Shown here piece after piece: positions 47,166-60,180 of a DNA stretch of 64,000 bases. Source of the stretch: Tubiluchus corallicola (lineage: Eukaryota; Priapulida; Priapulimorpha; Priapulimorphida; Tubiluchidae); contig JAQGDQ010000003.1 in NCBI GenBank assembly GCA_030141605.1, forward strand, positions 186,001 to 250,000, written 5' to 3'. Each line of letters starts with the position of its first letter. Positions within the stretch are counted from its first letter, which is position 1. A program made the position numbers and the translations under genes. The notes below the pieces were generated by a model that was not told the origin of the DNA, ran no database searches, and saw nothing but the letters and a program-made list of their open reading frames with translations.

Positions 47166-47859
47166 AGAAGAACATTATCCATTTGTGGAACGAATGTGCT
47201 ATGCGGGGATTTAATTAAACTGACCTCACATGAATGAAATTTTAAATCGAAGCCTAACCTAGACTCATTTAAAATAATTGTTGCAAATCTTTTATTATTG
47301 TGTTCTTTAATAAACAATTAAGTGAAGTTTAACGTATTTTGGTTTGTTGCGATTATAATTATTATAATTAGCATTTGTAAATTTGTTCCGCGCATGCGTG
47401 CGTGGCTTCTGGAATTCTCCGTTCTGGAAAAAAACGGTGCAAAGACAAAGCAGTCAATCTGTGTGCATTCTAGTTAGTTCCTGTTGTGTAAGCACAATGT
47501 ATTTTATTTCAGTCTAATATCAAAATTGCTGAGCTAAGCTCACATATTTATTCTAATGTTTATCTGTTGTGAGTTATTGAACCTTATGTGTGCTGCCACA
47601 AAGACAACGCCAATAATTCAACGTCAGTCGAATCCGTGTTCACTTCAATTCATACCGTTAAAACCAGTCTTTTCATTTTATAATGATGATAAAAGCTACT
47701 TGTATTTGTACTACTTAACTAGATTTATCTTTTATCCCGCGCTGAATGCAAATGTCAAGCTTAAGTTTAGCTCAGACTCACTAGACATTCGTCCAAACGT
47801 AATTCGAATTCACTCCGCTATAAATAGCTGGTAAGTCGTGATTCAATTTATTTCCGTAT

Positions 47860-47885
47860 TATCTTTATCTTTATCTTTATCTTTC
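47860..47885. repeat. (ATCTTT)n microsatellite
   Basis: About four units. Confidence 0.9.
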
Positions 47886-48684
47886 ACTTGTTACCAAATG
47901 GTTGTGGAAAGGTGTGTACATCCGACATATGTGACTAAAATACCTCTACTGGTTCAGTGACTCACCTTAGAGGGTTATTCTTACATAATCGTTATTCAAT
48001 AAAATTGCGGCAAAAGCTGGATTAATACAAGAATTAAAACAAGATTGATAAAAATTACTCTAAATACGCAACATCTAAAATTGGTAAAATATACATGTCG
48101 AACTACTTAAAACATTTAAAATTTTGAACATGCAGTTTAAAGTTTAGTAAACAGGATTTGAGCAATGACCTGAACAAGTTTGTGGAAACATGCAGTGATT
48201 AAAAGAAAAAGTTATTGATAGTTAAATGAACAATAGGGAATAAAACTTTTTTTATGTCATCCAGTTTTGATTAAAGGTGATTTAGACTTGTTGGTGTTTC
48301 TAGTGTCTTGCCGTTTAGTCTATGGAGGGGGAAGTAAGTAGTTTAGTTTGCGAGAACTTGCTTGGATATCAGAAAATAGTTTTTTGCAGCTTTCTCGCGA
48401 ATCGCGCCTCTCAGCTAGAGTTGTAGTAGCTAAGGGCTTCCTCATCAGTTAAGTTAGCAAATAATGAGCCACCTTATTAGTCAGGTTCAGGATCCTACAA
48501 GCCAGAACGTGGTGCAGTTAAAGGCAAGTCCTATTCAAAATCAATGATCGTGACGAAACCAGGACATGACTCACAGTCAAGAGGATACCTTTAATGTAAG
48601 CCCTTGAATCCTCTAAGATGTATCTTAGCCACGTGTAGTTGTGTGCACAAAAAAGGCCAGCTAACGGCCAGAATCAGCAATAGC

Positions 48685-48775
48685 AGTATGGCGAATGAAA
48701 CCTCACAGAGCGAGAATCGAACCGGTTCACCTATCCATTAACTGACCAGTCACGGTGTAACACTTAAATTCGGTA
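48685..48775 (-). mobile_element. tRNA-derived SINE-like fragment
   Basis: The minus strand reads CTGGTCAGTTAATGGATAGG (A-box-like), then CCGGTTCGATTCTC (B-box) about 30 nt later. No complete cloverleaf. Confidence 0.55.
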
Positions 48776-51349
48776 ACCAAATTCACTCAGCCATACGCCT
48801 TTTACTATCTGACGGGTGGAATGAGCGCCAACTTACATTTTAACGAAAAAATCGCGTTTGTCCAAATTGTAATAGTTCGTATCTTCCAGTTTTATAGACT
48901 TATGCCGGAAGGTAATGTCCCCAATCACGTAAATTTCTACTGCGCTTCATTAGGCAGTTATAGCGCGACATCCTGACGTTACATTATCAAACGATTTTAG
49001 ACAGCTTGCGCCTTGTGCGACCTATTACAGCAGGCAAATGACACAAACAAAAAAATGAAACAAAAGCAACAAGGTTGACGGCCTTACAGAGAAAAGATGC
49101 AAAAAAACTGAACTTAAAAACGACGACAGCAAAATGATTCATGCGGATGAGTGGAAACATTGTGAAGATGACATAATCAATGGACTGCTATTCAATGTTA
49201 GAATACGGAAATGAGGACGTTTCTCACTTCCGGAATACCACGCAGAACGCGACTGTTGGGACTCGCTTGGCGTGACGAATCATGTCAAATGGACCGCTAA
49301 TCTAATTCATTGTGGATAACGTTGTCGGAATATTGAACAAGAAGATGTATTTGCGATAGCTGATAGCTCCTCCGAACAAAAGCTGACTACTTTGATCGCT
49401 TGTTGATCGATTCATTCGTGCAGATTTTACAAGACGAAGTCTGTTTTGGACAGGTTTTAAAGCAAGTGAGCAAATGCGCACGCAAAAGCAATTAGGGAAG
49501 CTATAGTTTAACATTATTCGTCTTGTTGACCAAAAATAAAATATTTTAGTGCAGAAATGTACTGTTAAAATCTACTGGCAAATTCAGTGAAAATCAATGG
49601 TATGAGTGTCAACTTTTCTGGGTTTTTCACATTCATTTTTTCTGCATTAATGTCAGTTCGATTTGATATCACCTAATAAACTAATTTTGATTATTCTTAC
49701 GTTTGTGCTCAGTGTGTAATAGCTGCCATACATTACAACAGATTCGAATATTTTGGATTTCCCATTGAGTATAAAAGGTAACTAAATTGAGTTACACACG
49801 CTCATATACGTCCAAATGCAAAATCATTAATTTTGATACAGTTACAAATCTAGTTTTTACTCCAGTGACAAACGCTTGTAATATACATGCTTAATGACCA
49901 GATGCTGCAACTGAATTAAGTGATAGTAATGATATTTAAGTTTTACGTTGGTGCTTCTGACGTAAAAATTGCTAGCAGATTGCTAAAAAACTAAAACTAA
50001 CAGAAATTGTCATAATAATTTGTAATAACGCAGGCCTGTACTGTGTATTTTTTGTGTTGGTATTGATGCTGCTGGTGCAACAAATTCAACAAATACATTA
50101 ATTAAAATTCATTAATTATGTTGCGATGTCAATAGTCAATAAAAATGTTAACACTATATGTTAATGAACTGTTACGCGTAAAGTGCGCACATTATTGAAG
50201 TTGGTGGATAGTATTACTTGTAGGTATCGCGTTAATTTAGAAATGGAAATGATTCAAATAAGTAGAAATTGAAGGTGCGAGATGTGGTGTCCGACGCGTG
50301 ACTTTTTCAAAAGCGACAAAGCAATCGTGGCCATGTCTGGACGTCGTCGAATTAAATAAAAGAATCAGCGTCGGATTTAAATATAAGTCAAATACTTATA
50401 TTTTTATAAACATTGAAAATTTTATTTTCTAGTGGTGCTGGTAAAAAATCTGATCTGAATCTGAACAATTTGTAGCTTATGGTGGATAGATTGAACAACT
50501 AACTCTTCTCAAAAACACGGGTATTTAGAAAATCAGAATGAGATTTCAATAGAATACTTCTAGGTGTTTAAAAGGTGAATGGCAGCTTTATTTTTATTTT
50601 TACTCTACCCGCATGAAATTATTTTTGTCCCGAATAAAAAAGTAGATTCGTGCTGAAATTTGGTGCTTGTTCATAATCGAAACATACCTTATGCAATCGT
50701 ATGTTACCATACCAACCCAAAGTCGTCGCCAATCCAAAAGCTATCCACAGTTCAGTCAGGATAAAACTTTGGGAAAACCTTGTTCTGTGTCTCAAGACAA
50801 CATCTTGTAATCTTCCATGTATGCAAGGTAATTAGACAAGACCTTGCACGTATGCAAGGTAATTAAATAATGGAGGCTTCAACAAGTCGTTAAAATCACG
50901 CTAGCAAATGCCTTCGAACGATCATGTATAAGTTATAATCGACGAAAATATCATTATTTGTCCAATCATCTGACGCAGCATACACATGCGATGGCAAAAT
51001 TAGGCAGTGCTAGACTAACAGGCCTATTCAGACGTGGATAATTTTGCTTATAACCAGGTGATTTTCTTATATCAAATGTAATGAACAGATTATTAGAAAA
51101 TAGTGGAGACTCTAGTCTTGAGATACCTATTATTATAGCTAGACGGAGTCAGCAATTTATAGAATAAGCGGTATAATGTAACTAGATAGTCCAAGAGCTA
51201 TGGGGGGGAGGGGGGAGGTCATGACTGCACCCACACACTGCTCTCCACCACAATTTTTTTTAGCACCTTGCTTGGAAGTGAGTAGAAAAAACATGTTAAC
51301 ATTGAATCTACTCAACTGCGCTGTTCTAAATTAGCGGAAAACAAAATAG

Positions 51350-51640
51350 CCGCCAACATTTTTATAAATGTGCTTATTTTGTCTAAATGATTCTGCATAA
51401 AATGTAATAGTTACCCCCTCACATGAAGTCTTAGGCAAAGTCACCCAAAAATCATGTTTTCAAAGTCACAAAAGCCAAAAAAAAACAAGAGCCCCCACAC
51501 GTTTTTTAACGTGTTTATTTTGTCCAAATGAATATGCAATCACCATAATAATGTATTAGGCCTTACCAGCTCATATAATACTATAGTTGTAGTCCCCCAA
51601 AAAGCATATTTTCAAAGACCCAAAGACACCAAATATAACA
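51350..51640. repeat. Two diverged tandem units of about 145 bp
   Basis: The block GTG(C/T)TTATTTTGTC(T/C)AAATGA through CCCCCAAAAAGCATATTTTC / CACCCAAAAATCATGTTTTC occurs twice in order, starting near 51370 and 51511. Confidence 0.6.
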
Positions 51641-52728
51641 ATATATAAAGTACAATAACGTAGTACAAAGACATAAATGTTTTACATACTTTGCGAAGGT
51701 ACTACATACATATTTTTTTCTTTTTCTTCCATCAAATCCTCTATTATCTTTATCTCTAGCCCTATAAAAGAGGTTGGCACTTTTATCATTGAAATGTTAG
51801 CTTTTTCCCATACAAATAGGCATTCTTGTTCATTTGTCTGCTTCCCCCATGTTAACTCAAGACTGTCCTGCAAGGTGGCTGTCTAGTGACAACTTGCTGA
51901 AATCCACGTTCCTTTGACACTTACTTCTTCATTTTCATTGTTATATCTTTCTTCTAAGGCTAAGTATATGAAAAAGCGGGTTTATTATCACAACACAACA
52001 CTCTGCACTGTAGACACAAATTGCAGAACCTCTGCTGCAGCAACAAGACCCAATAAAGATGAAATTTCAAACTGCAGTTAGCGTTCCCAGCTAATTTGGC
52101 ACACGTACTTCCAGTAAATAAGGAAAGAGTTATTAACGCTAAAGCTTAAGTAGAAAAGTTACTCTACGTCCATGTGTGAGTCCATTCTGTGCCTAAAGCG
52201 TTTTACAATTAGTGTCATTAGGGGAAACAGAAACATTACGGCAATAAAGATATTAGAATAAAAAGAAAAGTTTATCAAGATATTCAAAAACTAGGTGAAA
52301 ATTTTGAAATCTCTTATGAAATGGTCGGCAAGTTCGAGCAATTTTTGTGCAGTATGTATTGTGTAGTGTTGATGAAACCTGCTTTCACATGTTGAAGACA
52401 TATAACGAAAATGAAGCCATGGAAGACATCAAGTAGATAGAAAAATAGAACCACTTTGGACTGTAATGGAATATTGGCAAGCAGCCTACATATAGATAGT
52501 TCAAGAAAACCCTTTTTTTCACTAAATACTCAATTTGATTCTAGTGATTCTATTGACTCTGAGTAAATAATCAGAAATTTTCGAAAATTGGGGAGACCAA
52601 AGTTATCAAATGCCTACGTTTTGCCTAAAAAATTAGTTTGATATGGATATTAACAGGGATGTACCAATAAATAAATACTATCAGTTTTTTGTTTACTTTT
52701 ATTATTCTCAGTTACCTTTACCATTAAT

Positions 52729-52790
52729 AACAGACAGACAGTCAGTCAGACAGACAGACAGACAGAAAGACACACAGACAGACAAACAAA
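52729..52790. repeat. (ACAG)n-type microsatellite
   Basis: Interrupted GACA/GTCA tetranucleotide run. Confidence 0.92.
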
Positions 52791-53158
52791 CTGAATGACT
52801 GACTTGAATATTTGAATTTGAATATGAATTTAACTTTTTATTTCGCACTCAAAGTATATAGTACAATACATACAATCACGCACAAATCATGAATACTATT
52901 TACAAACATACACTAATTTTGGATGGATAACACTAATTTTTTTATAACCTAATGCCATACAAAAAAAATAATTTTAAATAGCAATCATGTATTTAAGATG
53001 GATCGCCATTTAGCACGTATGATTGACGTCACTATTACATAGCAGCTTCACAATAGTATTACTACTATTCGTCATCCATATATATAGGGTAAACACAAAT
53101 TTTCCTCTAACAAAATCAAAGTTTTTGAAATTGTAGAAGATACATAACTTGCACGATT

Positions 53159-53350
53159 TTCTGACTGACTGACTGACTGACTGACTGACTGACTGACTGA
53201 CTGACTGACTGACTGACTGACTGACTGACTGACTGACTGACTGACTGACTGACTGACTGACTGACTGACTGACTGACTGACTGACTGACTGATTGAGACT
53301 GACTAACTGACTGACTGACTGATTGAGACTGACTAACTGACTGACTGACT
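53159..53350. repeat. (CTGA)n satellite, about 190 bp
   Basis: More than 30 near-perfect CTGA units, followed by a duplicated block CTGATTGAGACTGACTAA near the 3' end (53288-53340). Confidence 0.97.
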
Positions 53351-53959
53351 ATAACCTAGACTATAAACATTAAGAACAAATTAAGTAATTTTGATGAAAT
53401 CAGCAATGTGTTAACAAAAAATTACCATTAGACGCTGGAAATAGATTCTCTCGGAGAAAGCTTTTCCTTGTTAAAGGCTAAATTGGATTTGCATTTAAGC
53501 AAATTGCTTTTTCTTTCAAGTTTTGTGAGCTCGCTGTGACCAGACTTCACCAAGTTTGAAAATATAATAGTTTCACTGATGAGTTTCATAATAACATGGA
53601 AATGAGAAAAGTAATTGAAAAACCGATAGGCGAATTATTACAGCTTTGATAACTGTGGATTAATAACACGCAGGCCCGTGAAAGTAGTGACGAATATCAA
53701 CAATTTTTCCTAAATTGATTGCGGCGTATTGACGAAAATAATTATGGCAATGACTGCGACAACCGTTTAAGAGCAGCAGCAGCAACGACAACGCCATTAT
53801 GCCAGCATTCCTTCTTCAACTGTTATCAATAATAACTACATATCAACAATGCGCTGCTGTCACTTCTAATAATGCAATTTCAGCATGAAATTAAAACAGC
53901 AAATTACATGCTTAATTTTCATACTTCAATAAGATAAAATAAAATATGCAATGAACCGA

Positions 53960-54230
53960 TGACGGTGATAATGATGATCATAACTGTAGAGGACATTTTT
54001 TAATGATAGTGATGATGATGATAATGATGATGATGACGACGACGACGACAAGAGGAACGATAATGACGATGATGACGATGTTGACAACGACAACGATGAT
54101 GATGGTGGTGGTAGTGGTGATGATAATGAATATGATGACAATGATGATGATGTTTTTGTAGCAGTGGCAGAGGCAGTAGTGTTAATAGTGTTGGTAGTGG
54201 TAGTGTTGGAGGTGTTGGTGGTAAGTTGGT
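53960..54230. repeat. GAT/GGT-rich cryptic triplet repeat
   Basis: GATGAT, GACGAC and later GTGGTAGTG runs of mixed purity. His/Ser-rich translations on the minus strand are artefacts. Confidence 0.85.
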
Positions 54231-54524
54231 AACATTAGGCTCAGTTTCGTCTTCATTAATGTGCACTTAACCTGTCGCGTCAAAGCATTGTGACACTACA
54301 CCGTAAGTCATAATTGAAAATTTTATCAGGCCATTTGATGCATATTAGCTCATCATCTTCCTGCGCGAATGGAGCAGCATCTTTGAAAAACACCGAATTT
54401 CGATTTTAAGGAGAAGTTACTGTTTTAAAAAAATATGAAATTTGAGTTAACATAAAACAGGTTTCTAGCTAGCTAAATCCGTAACACTTGTAAAATTGTT
54501 TTTGTGGACTATTACTAATCACAT

Positions 54525-54605
54525 TGGGCTAGTAGATAAGACGTTAGTTCTGATTCTCTAGCATAACTGATTCCAATCAAAGAAAGTTTATAGTTTTTTA
54601 CTTTC
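54525..54605 (+). mobile_element. Degenerate tRNA-derived SINE-like fragment
   Basis: GGGCTAGTAGATAAGACG resembles an A-box and TGATTCCAATC a decayed B-box, with tRNA-like spacing; no intact cloverleaf. Confidence 0.4.
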
Positions 54606-54687
54606 TCTTCAGTCACTGGTATTTCTGATATTAGGCGTATTTAATGTGCTAATTAATAATCGAGAAATTGATACTGTAATATTATGT

Positions 54688-54694
54688 AATATTT

Positions 54695-54725
<31 letters not shown>
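54688..54725. repeat. (ATTT)n microsatellite
   Basis: Eight to nine ATTT units, then GATTGATTGATTT. Confidence 0.95.
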
Positions 54726-55189
54726 CTTTGATTGATTGATTTAATTTAGCCATAACAAAATAGGAAAAATGATACAACAGAATAAATTGGCCAGAGAGAC
54801 CTGTATAAGGTGAAAAGACCACCGCATAACGCACCGGCCGCCCAAAGTAAGATGACTTATTTATTTATATTTCTACCACTATAATAACTTGTGACTTGTC
54901 AATGTATAGCATCATAATATGTGAATAAAGATAATATACGTTGCAGAGTGACATGGTAAATGTAGATAATAATGAAACGTGAGACCATAACATTGTCTTA
55001 TAAGCATTGTCACACAAAGGAAAAAGCATGCCAGTCCAACAGTCACGTCTTTTACAAAAAATAGCAAACCTAAAACAAAATTACGAACGCATTTATAATA
55101 TGTGAAGAGTACAGTTCACACGCATAACAATTAATACTATTACAGGAGAAAGAATGCGTGTCCAAAAAGAAATTTTTACTATACTTGGA

Positions 55190-56035
55190 AAGAACGAGTG
55201 AAAACCTTATTAATGATTAACTGTGCAGAACTGGATACAAGTGCATAAATAATATGCTTAAGTGGTCCTTCAGCAAACACATGTTCATGAACACGTGGAC
55301 GTATATCATCTTTATAACGAGTATTATACGCAAGGAAATGTGAACCGCTAATAACAGGTATAGAGTTTCAATAAGCATGGAGTACATAATTACATAAATC
55401 AAAATAAAATGTCAACTGTTTCATAGTTACAACATGCTGCAGTTTAAGTAGACACAACCTTTTATAAATTTTTTCAGAATGCGCTAAGTACTTTGCACCA
55501 GATACTATGCGTGTAGCTTTTTTCTGTGATTTAGTTAATCAGTTGTCATTTCGGGTATAACTCTGTCCTGAATTCAATAAAATGAATGACGATATCAGTT
55601 TGCTTTCGGCATTAGTAAAGTATGGTACAGAATAAGGACCTTAAAGGATAGTGTATGTTTAAGCATGTTCATTATTCCTATGGCTCGTGAAATTTTACAG
55701 GCCAAACCTTGAATCTGATTATTCCAGGTCAACTGCTCATTTAAAAGAAGTCCAAGAACGGAAAATGTTTTGATTCGCTCTAGCGCAATACCTTCAGTAG
55801 ACAAATTCAATGATAATTCCGAGAGAAAACCCTGGAAAACCATAAATTTAGTCCTAGCAACACTAAGAGACAGCTTGATTGCTTTTAATCGGTTACTAAT
55901 AAGCGTAAGTTGAAGTTGAACAGTAACTTGAGGTGAGATAATTTCTGAATTGCTACCAAATTGATCCAAATCAGTTAATAAAGATGTGTAATCTGCATAC
56001 ATTTTTTTACAATTAATCCAGGGCAAATCGTTAAA
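55190..56035 (-). mobile_element. CR1/L2/Jockey-like reverse-transcriptase remnant
   Basis: The minus strand reads FNDLPWINCKKMYADYTSLL (catalytic YADD now YADY), then LKAIKLSLSVARTKFMVFQG, FSVLGLLLNEQLTWNNQIQG and ILYHTLLM in one frame to 55595. Further downstream, weaker C-terminal phrases continue to about 55200 in other frames (AKYLAHSEKIYKRL-like). Truncated upstream; inactive because of the active-site change and truncation. Confidence 0.85.
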
Positions 56036-56439
56036 ACATATGATGAAAATCTATAATGTTCGACAGCTTTTAACCACAATGATGTTTTCCACAACGGCGA
56101 TTATGTTTCACAGTAACATATCTTTTGTTGTTTTGTCAATTAGCAGCAAATCTTCTTTCTGATTCCGTTAAGGATGAAAGAAAAGTAGATGATTACCATG
56201 TGACGAGAAATCAATATTGGGATCTTTTCAACTGGAACAAATACTAGAATCTAGCGAGCATGTAATTCGGTAATTTCGCAAAACGAAAGAAAATCGGCGC
56301 TTTTAAAGATTTTATGTTTACAATCTTTCATGTATTCAGCTGTTTTCTAGTTTGCCTATTTAATGTTAGCAAGTTTGTATTACGTTTGAAGTTTATTCTT
56401 TCGTTCATTCAATTATTCATTGATTGCCCTTCTTTCTAT

Positions 56440-57170
56440 ACATTCACGGAACTCTCTCACATTCTTCATTCAGCAAAAAATGCCCTTCAATTACTCACGA
56501 GCAGAATCTGTATCTTCGATTTTCGCTCACTCATTGCCAAAAAATTGCTCTTTATTCTTTGTCAGGAGAAGACAGCTCACCAATAGAACTTACTTACCAA
56601 AAGAATGTCTCCTTTCTTCGGTCAATCAACAACACTGTCTTTTATTCATTCGCTGGTAAAGTTCGTCCCTTAATTCCCATCAACAGAATTTTTCTTCGGT
56701 GACTCATGGTAGCAAGTATTTGTTTTACGCACAATCCAGCTTAGCTACGAAATCTGCTTCCTTAATCGTTCATCAGGAAGATCTGCTTTTTTACTCACAG
56801 GGTCTAACCCAAACAGAATCTGTCTACTCTCTAGTTATCAACTAACTCACTGGCTAGCCATTAGCATGCGTTTTCTTTGCTCATAGAATCTTTCTCAGAC
56901 TCATAGAATCTGTTTCTCACATTCTTCAGACTAGCTCTTCACCTATAACTTATTTTCGCTAACAGAAAAACTCTTTTCGCTCTCAAACCACGATTTTTTA
57001 CTCGCCGGAAGAACCTATCCGCCGTTTATTCACCAACAAAATCTGCCTGGTCATTTACTCATCATCAAAATAATTATGCTTCTTCTATCATCCTTCGGCA
57101 GAATTTGCCTTTTCACTTGAACAGTAACACACTCTTCCTCTTCAATCACCACGCCAACCTATTTGTTTTT
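56440..57170. repeat. Degenerate array of about 30-bp units
   Basis: A loose motif of the form TCATTCACCAACAGAATCTG followed by CCTTTTC recurs many times (for example near 56495, 56640, 56750, 56810, 56885, 56905, 57030, 57085) on a C/T-rich strand. Overlapping open frames between 56314 and 56702 are by-products of its composition. Confidence 0.55.
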
Positions 57171-58630
57171 TCTTTAACTGGCACTTGTTTTTCTCTGTAT
57201 GCACCATCCAGTACAATCAGTGCCTACGTTAGTACTTAGCACCCATGGAATAATCAATAATCCTCAGTCAATATTAGGCACTGGTGATAACTAATAATTA
57301 TGTAACTAATTTCAACTAAAGCAAATCTTCCAATACGTTAACAAAAATCAATACCATTTCTTGCAACTCTTGTAGGTACAAGCTAACTTCCGCTCTTGCT
57401 AAGCCAATCGGCAAGTCATAACGGTAGCTTAATACCCCAAAGACTGGCGTTATTTAACCAGCTATGCATTTCTTAGTTCCTGTTCATTTACGATTCTGGA
57501 ACAACAACTCACTAGCGGCTAGTAGATTGCAGACCGCCACGCAATTGAGTGCAACACCGGATAAGGCACCGTCTGTGACGAATTAAGGCAAGCGCCGTTT
57601 ACGAATATGTCAAATAATTGCGCATTCAAATGGATGTCTCAGTGTTTGGCGTATAATTGAGCCAGGATTATTGTAGCTATATGTAGCCTCGCATAAATAG
57701 TTTTAAAGCCAGTGGCCTGGTTCGATCGTTAATAATAAGAAAGTCCGCATTAATGTGACAGATAAAAATGTGATTATTCAGGTTTGTAGGCTTCTGCGGA
57801 ATTAATACTTGTGCGCGAGGGAAATATAGGACGTACTAGAATGCAGGGAATGCACTATTTCCGATCGTTGAGCTGCTAAAAATTTCCATAACGGTGATTA
57901 TTTTTACAGGTCGATTCTGTTCTGGTAGAATGAGAATTTCATTGAAGAAAAATGCGAATTCAAAACGCAATTAGAAAGATGCCGTTTAACGTCAACTAAA
58001 AACATTCTCCGCGTTGGTGACTGCGTAAGAAAACTGCTTTGCAATCTTCACGATAGAATTGCCAATAGTAATCAGCAAGGACGAATTCGCAATCTTTGCA
58101 AAATCGTTTTAACTCGAGAAAGTGAAAATATTGCATTTTTCTACGTACACGTCTGACAAATGACCACTGAATGTCTGAATGTAATTACACTTTCGCAGTG
58201 TAGAACAGAAAGTGTGATTATACTCATCACCTATACAAAGGGTTTTAGATTTATATTCGCTTTTTTGTCAGTTCGCAGCATCTTTTAAACTGTTTTTCTA
58301 ACGCCAGTGGGAAATAAATATTTCACAGATTTCTGTTACAAGTGGGAAGTACTGTCATTTTCAATTATTACTGTTAGCAGTAGAATACTAAAAATGTTAC
58401 GTGGGCAATGCGCGCATTATTGATTATCACTAATCGGGCAGCATCACTGGCTGATAGTGTTGCGACCAAATCTAGTCCAAGTTTTTGTACATGTGGCACA
58501 GTAAAGTAAGTAACCAGGTTTACAAATGCTAACTATAGTGTTATTGGTAAATGTCTTCTCAGCTACTGCGTAACTATATAAGCTTTTCGCACGTACGTAA
58601 TATCACAATAGTTGCAAACCAAGGGAGCTT
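57171..58630. other. Intergenic, nothing recognised
   Basis: No gene, RNA or clear repeat seen. Confidence 0.45.
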
Positions 58631-58679
58631 TGCGTGATGCTTATTAGCAAAATATTTCGAGTCGATAGCGACCCCCGCG

Positions 58680-58770
58680 CAAAAAAGATATCACTTTCAC
58701 AACAGTTAAACCAGGACTTGAACCTAGAACCTAGCAAGCTTTACCATTTAGCTACTGGATTCTCGATTAA
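58680..58770 (-). mobile_element. tRNA-derived SINE-like sequence
   Basis: The minus strand reads GTAGCTAAATGGTAAAGCTT (A-box TAGCTAAATGG) and GGTTCAAGTCC (B-box) about 30 nt later, closely resembling a tRNA. It is followed on the plus strand by a long CA run. The acceptor stem is not convincing, so SINE rather than tRNA gene. Confidence 0.6.
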
Positions 58771-58788
58771 TATAACACACTCAGAGAC

Positions 58789-58835
58789 ACACGCACGCAC
58801 ACCCTCGCAAACACACGCACACACTCACGCACACA

Positions 58836-58892
<57 letters not shown>

Positions 58893-58893
58893 C
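58789..58893. repeat. (CA)n microsatellite
   Basis: Imperfect then pure CA run of about 100 bp next to the SINE-like sequence. Confidence 0.97.
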
Positions 58894-59269
58894 TGAAAAT
58901 GAAAATATTTTACCCAAATTAAGCTTTACACGATCTGCTATTCTTCCACGGTATCTCTGACAACTCAGCAGTCAGCCGTCGTCGTAAGAAGAAGCTACCA
59001 ACGCTGCTTTTATTTGTTTTGTGATTCGCGCAAGATTCATGTAAAACCCTTATCTAGTAAAACTATCAAGCACCAAGGTTTAACCGAACTTTGTCAATCA
59101 CATTAGTCAGTCTTTAACTTTAATCCATTTTGTCATGTAAGATTAGGTACGATAATATCGTTACTGGAAATTATTTCATTAAGGCGAAATAAATAAAGTG
59201 ATATTCAAATGCTGTAGCGGAATGCGTACAGATTTTCGCAGATTCTAGCAAGTAGCAGCTGCCGATTAT

Positions 59270-59740
59270 GATTTAATTAAAACACAAGAAAACCCTCCAC
59301 TTACATAAAGCTTAAAAAATTCGTCTTGCATACTGCCTTTTTGCATGCAGGACTTCAATAGGCAGTCACGCTGTATAAAACATGTAAATTTAAACTCCCG
59401 CGATGACTGTTAGACGCCGCCATTTTGACAACAGATTATTTGAAACAAGTTTAGATAACACTGAATAAAGTTTGAAAAAATAATCAGAGCATTCGTAGCA
59501 CACACATCACTAACTAAGTAAAATTTTAAATTACTGTATCTTGTCAATAAGATTAAAAATACATTTTTGGTTAGTGAGTGGTGCACCATGAAGCGGGAGT
59601 TAGCGATATTTTGCCAATTGGTGAAAACATTTTAAATAATTGAAAATTTTCTTTTCTAGTTACATAAGTCTTTCTAGCAGGTAAGCGAAAAGCTAAGTAA
59701 TATAGATTTGCATGGAAAGTTTTTTGGGACATAATGGCGC
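59270..59740 (+). repeat. Dispersed repeat family B, copy 3
   Basis: AACACAAGAAAACCCTCCAC, TATTTGAAACAAGTTTAGAT, TAAATTACTGTATCTTGTCA and TGGAAAGTTTTTTGGGACAT match the other two copies in order; it is the longest copy. Confidence 0.82.
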
Positions 59741-60039
59741 TGTCGGAACAGTATTACGGGAGATTTAAAATGAAGACAAACAAAAATTCCTTTCAATGCG
59801 AGTACGATATACACATAAAATTGCTACAAAATAATATATTTTTAAGGCGATTTTTTTGAAATTTACTTCAGATACCATTTTCTTGTCCTTTAGCGAGAAC
59901 TAAATTTTGACTTTTGCGGCTAGACCACATTTATGTAGATGTTATTGGTTGTGGCTGTTTCTAAATTCGATTATTTACGATTCTTAAACCCAAAGTTTCA
60001 TTTGGCTAAGATGAGCTGTCAACGAATAAAGTAAATAAA

Positions 60040-60180
60040 GTAACAGGTAAACAATCGCAAGTAAAAAGTCACTGGAAAATGTTACAGGAACTAAAAATAA
60101 CGCTAACCCGATCCCTAGCCAAAATTATTTGTGACTTGTTCTCGTGACTTTTCCTGTAACTTTATTACCGGTCACCAAGA
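60040..60180. mobile_element. Small foldback element, copy 2
   Basis: Left arm AGTAACAGGTAAAC and AAAAAGTCACTGG; right arm TTTCCTGTAACTTTATTACC; core ACCCGATCCCTAGCCAAAAT, shared with the 12.9-kb copy. Confidence 0.65.

Larger units (their letters stand above)
47166..52730. other. Intergenic, no gene recognised
   Basis: AT-rich sequence with a tRNA-like fragment near 48.7 kb and a two-unit tandem repeat near 51.35 kb. A 92-codon open frame at 47556-47834 ends at a GTAAGT donor-like site but has no recognisable domain; I do not call it a gene. Confidence 0.45.

Noticed and set aside
47556-47834. 92-codon frame ending at a GTAAGT donor-like site
   Set aside because: No recognisable domain, no downstream partner exon, AT-rich composition; kept only as a note.
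53926-54266. Ser-rich and His-rich open frames on the minus strand
   Set aside because: They come from the GAT-rich simple repeat and have no start or splice context.
58680-58770. Functional tRNA gene
   Set aside because: A- and B-boxes are good but the acceptor stem does not pair convincingly; SINE-like is safer.
58634-58960. 108-codon frame with a His-Thr run
   Set aside because: The frame runs through the CA microsatellite and a SINE-like head.
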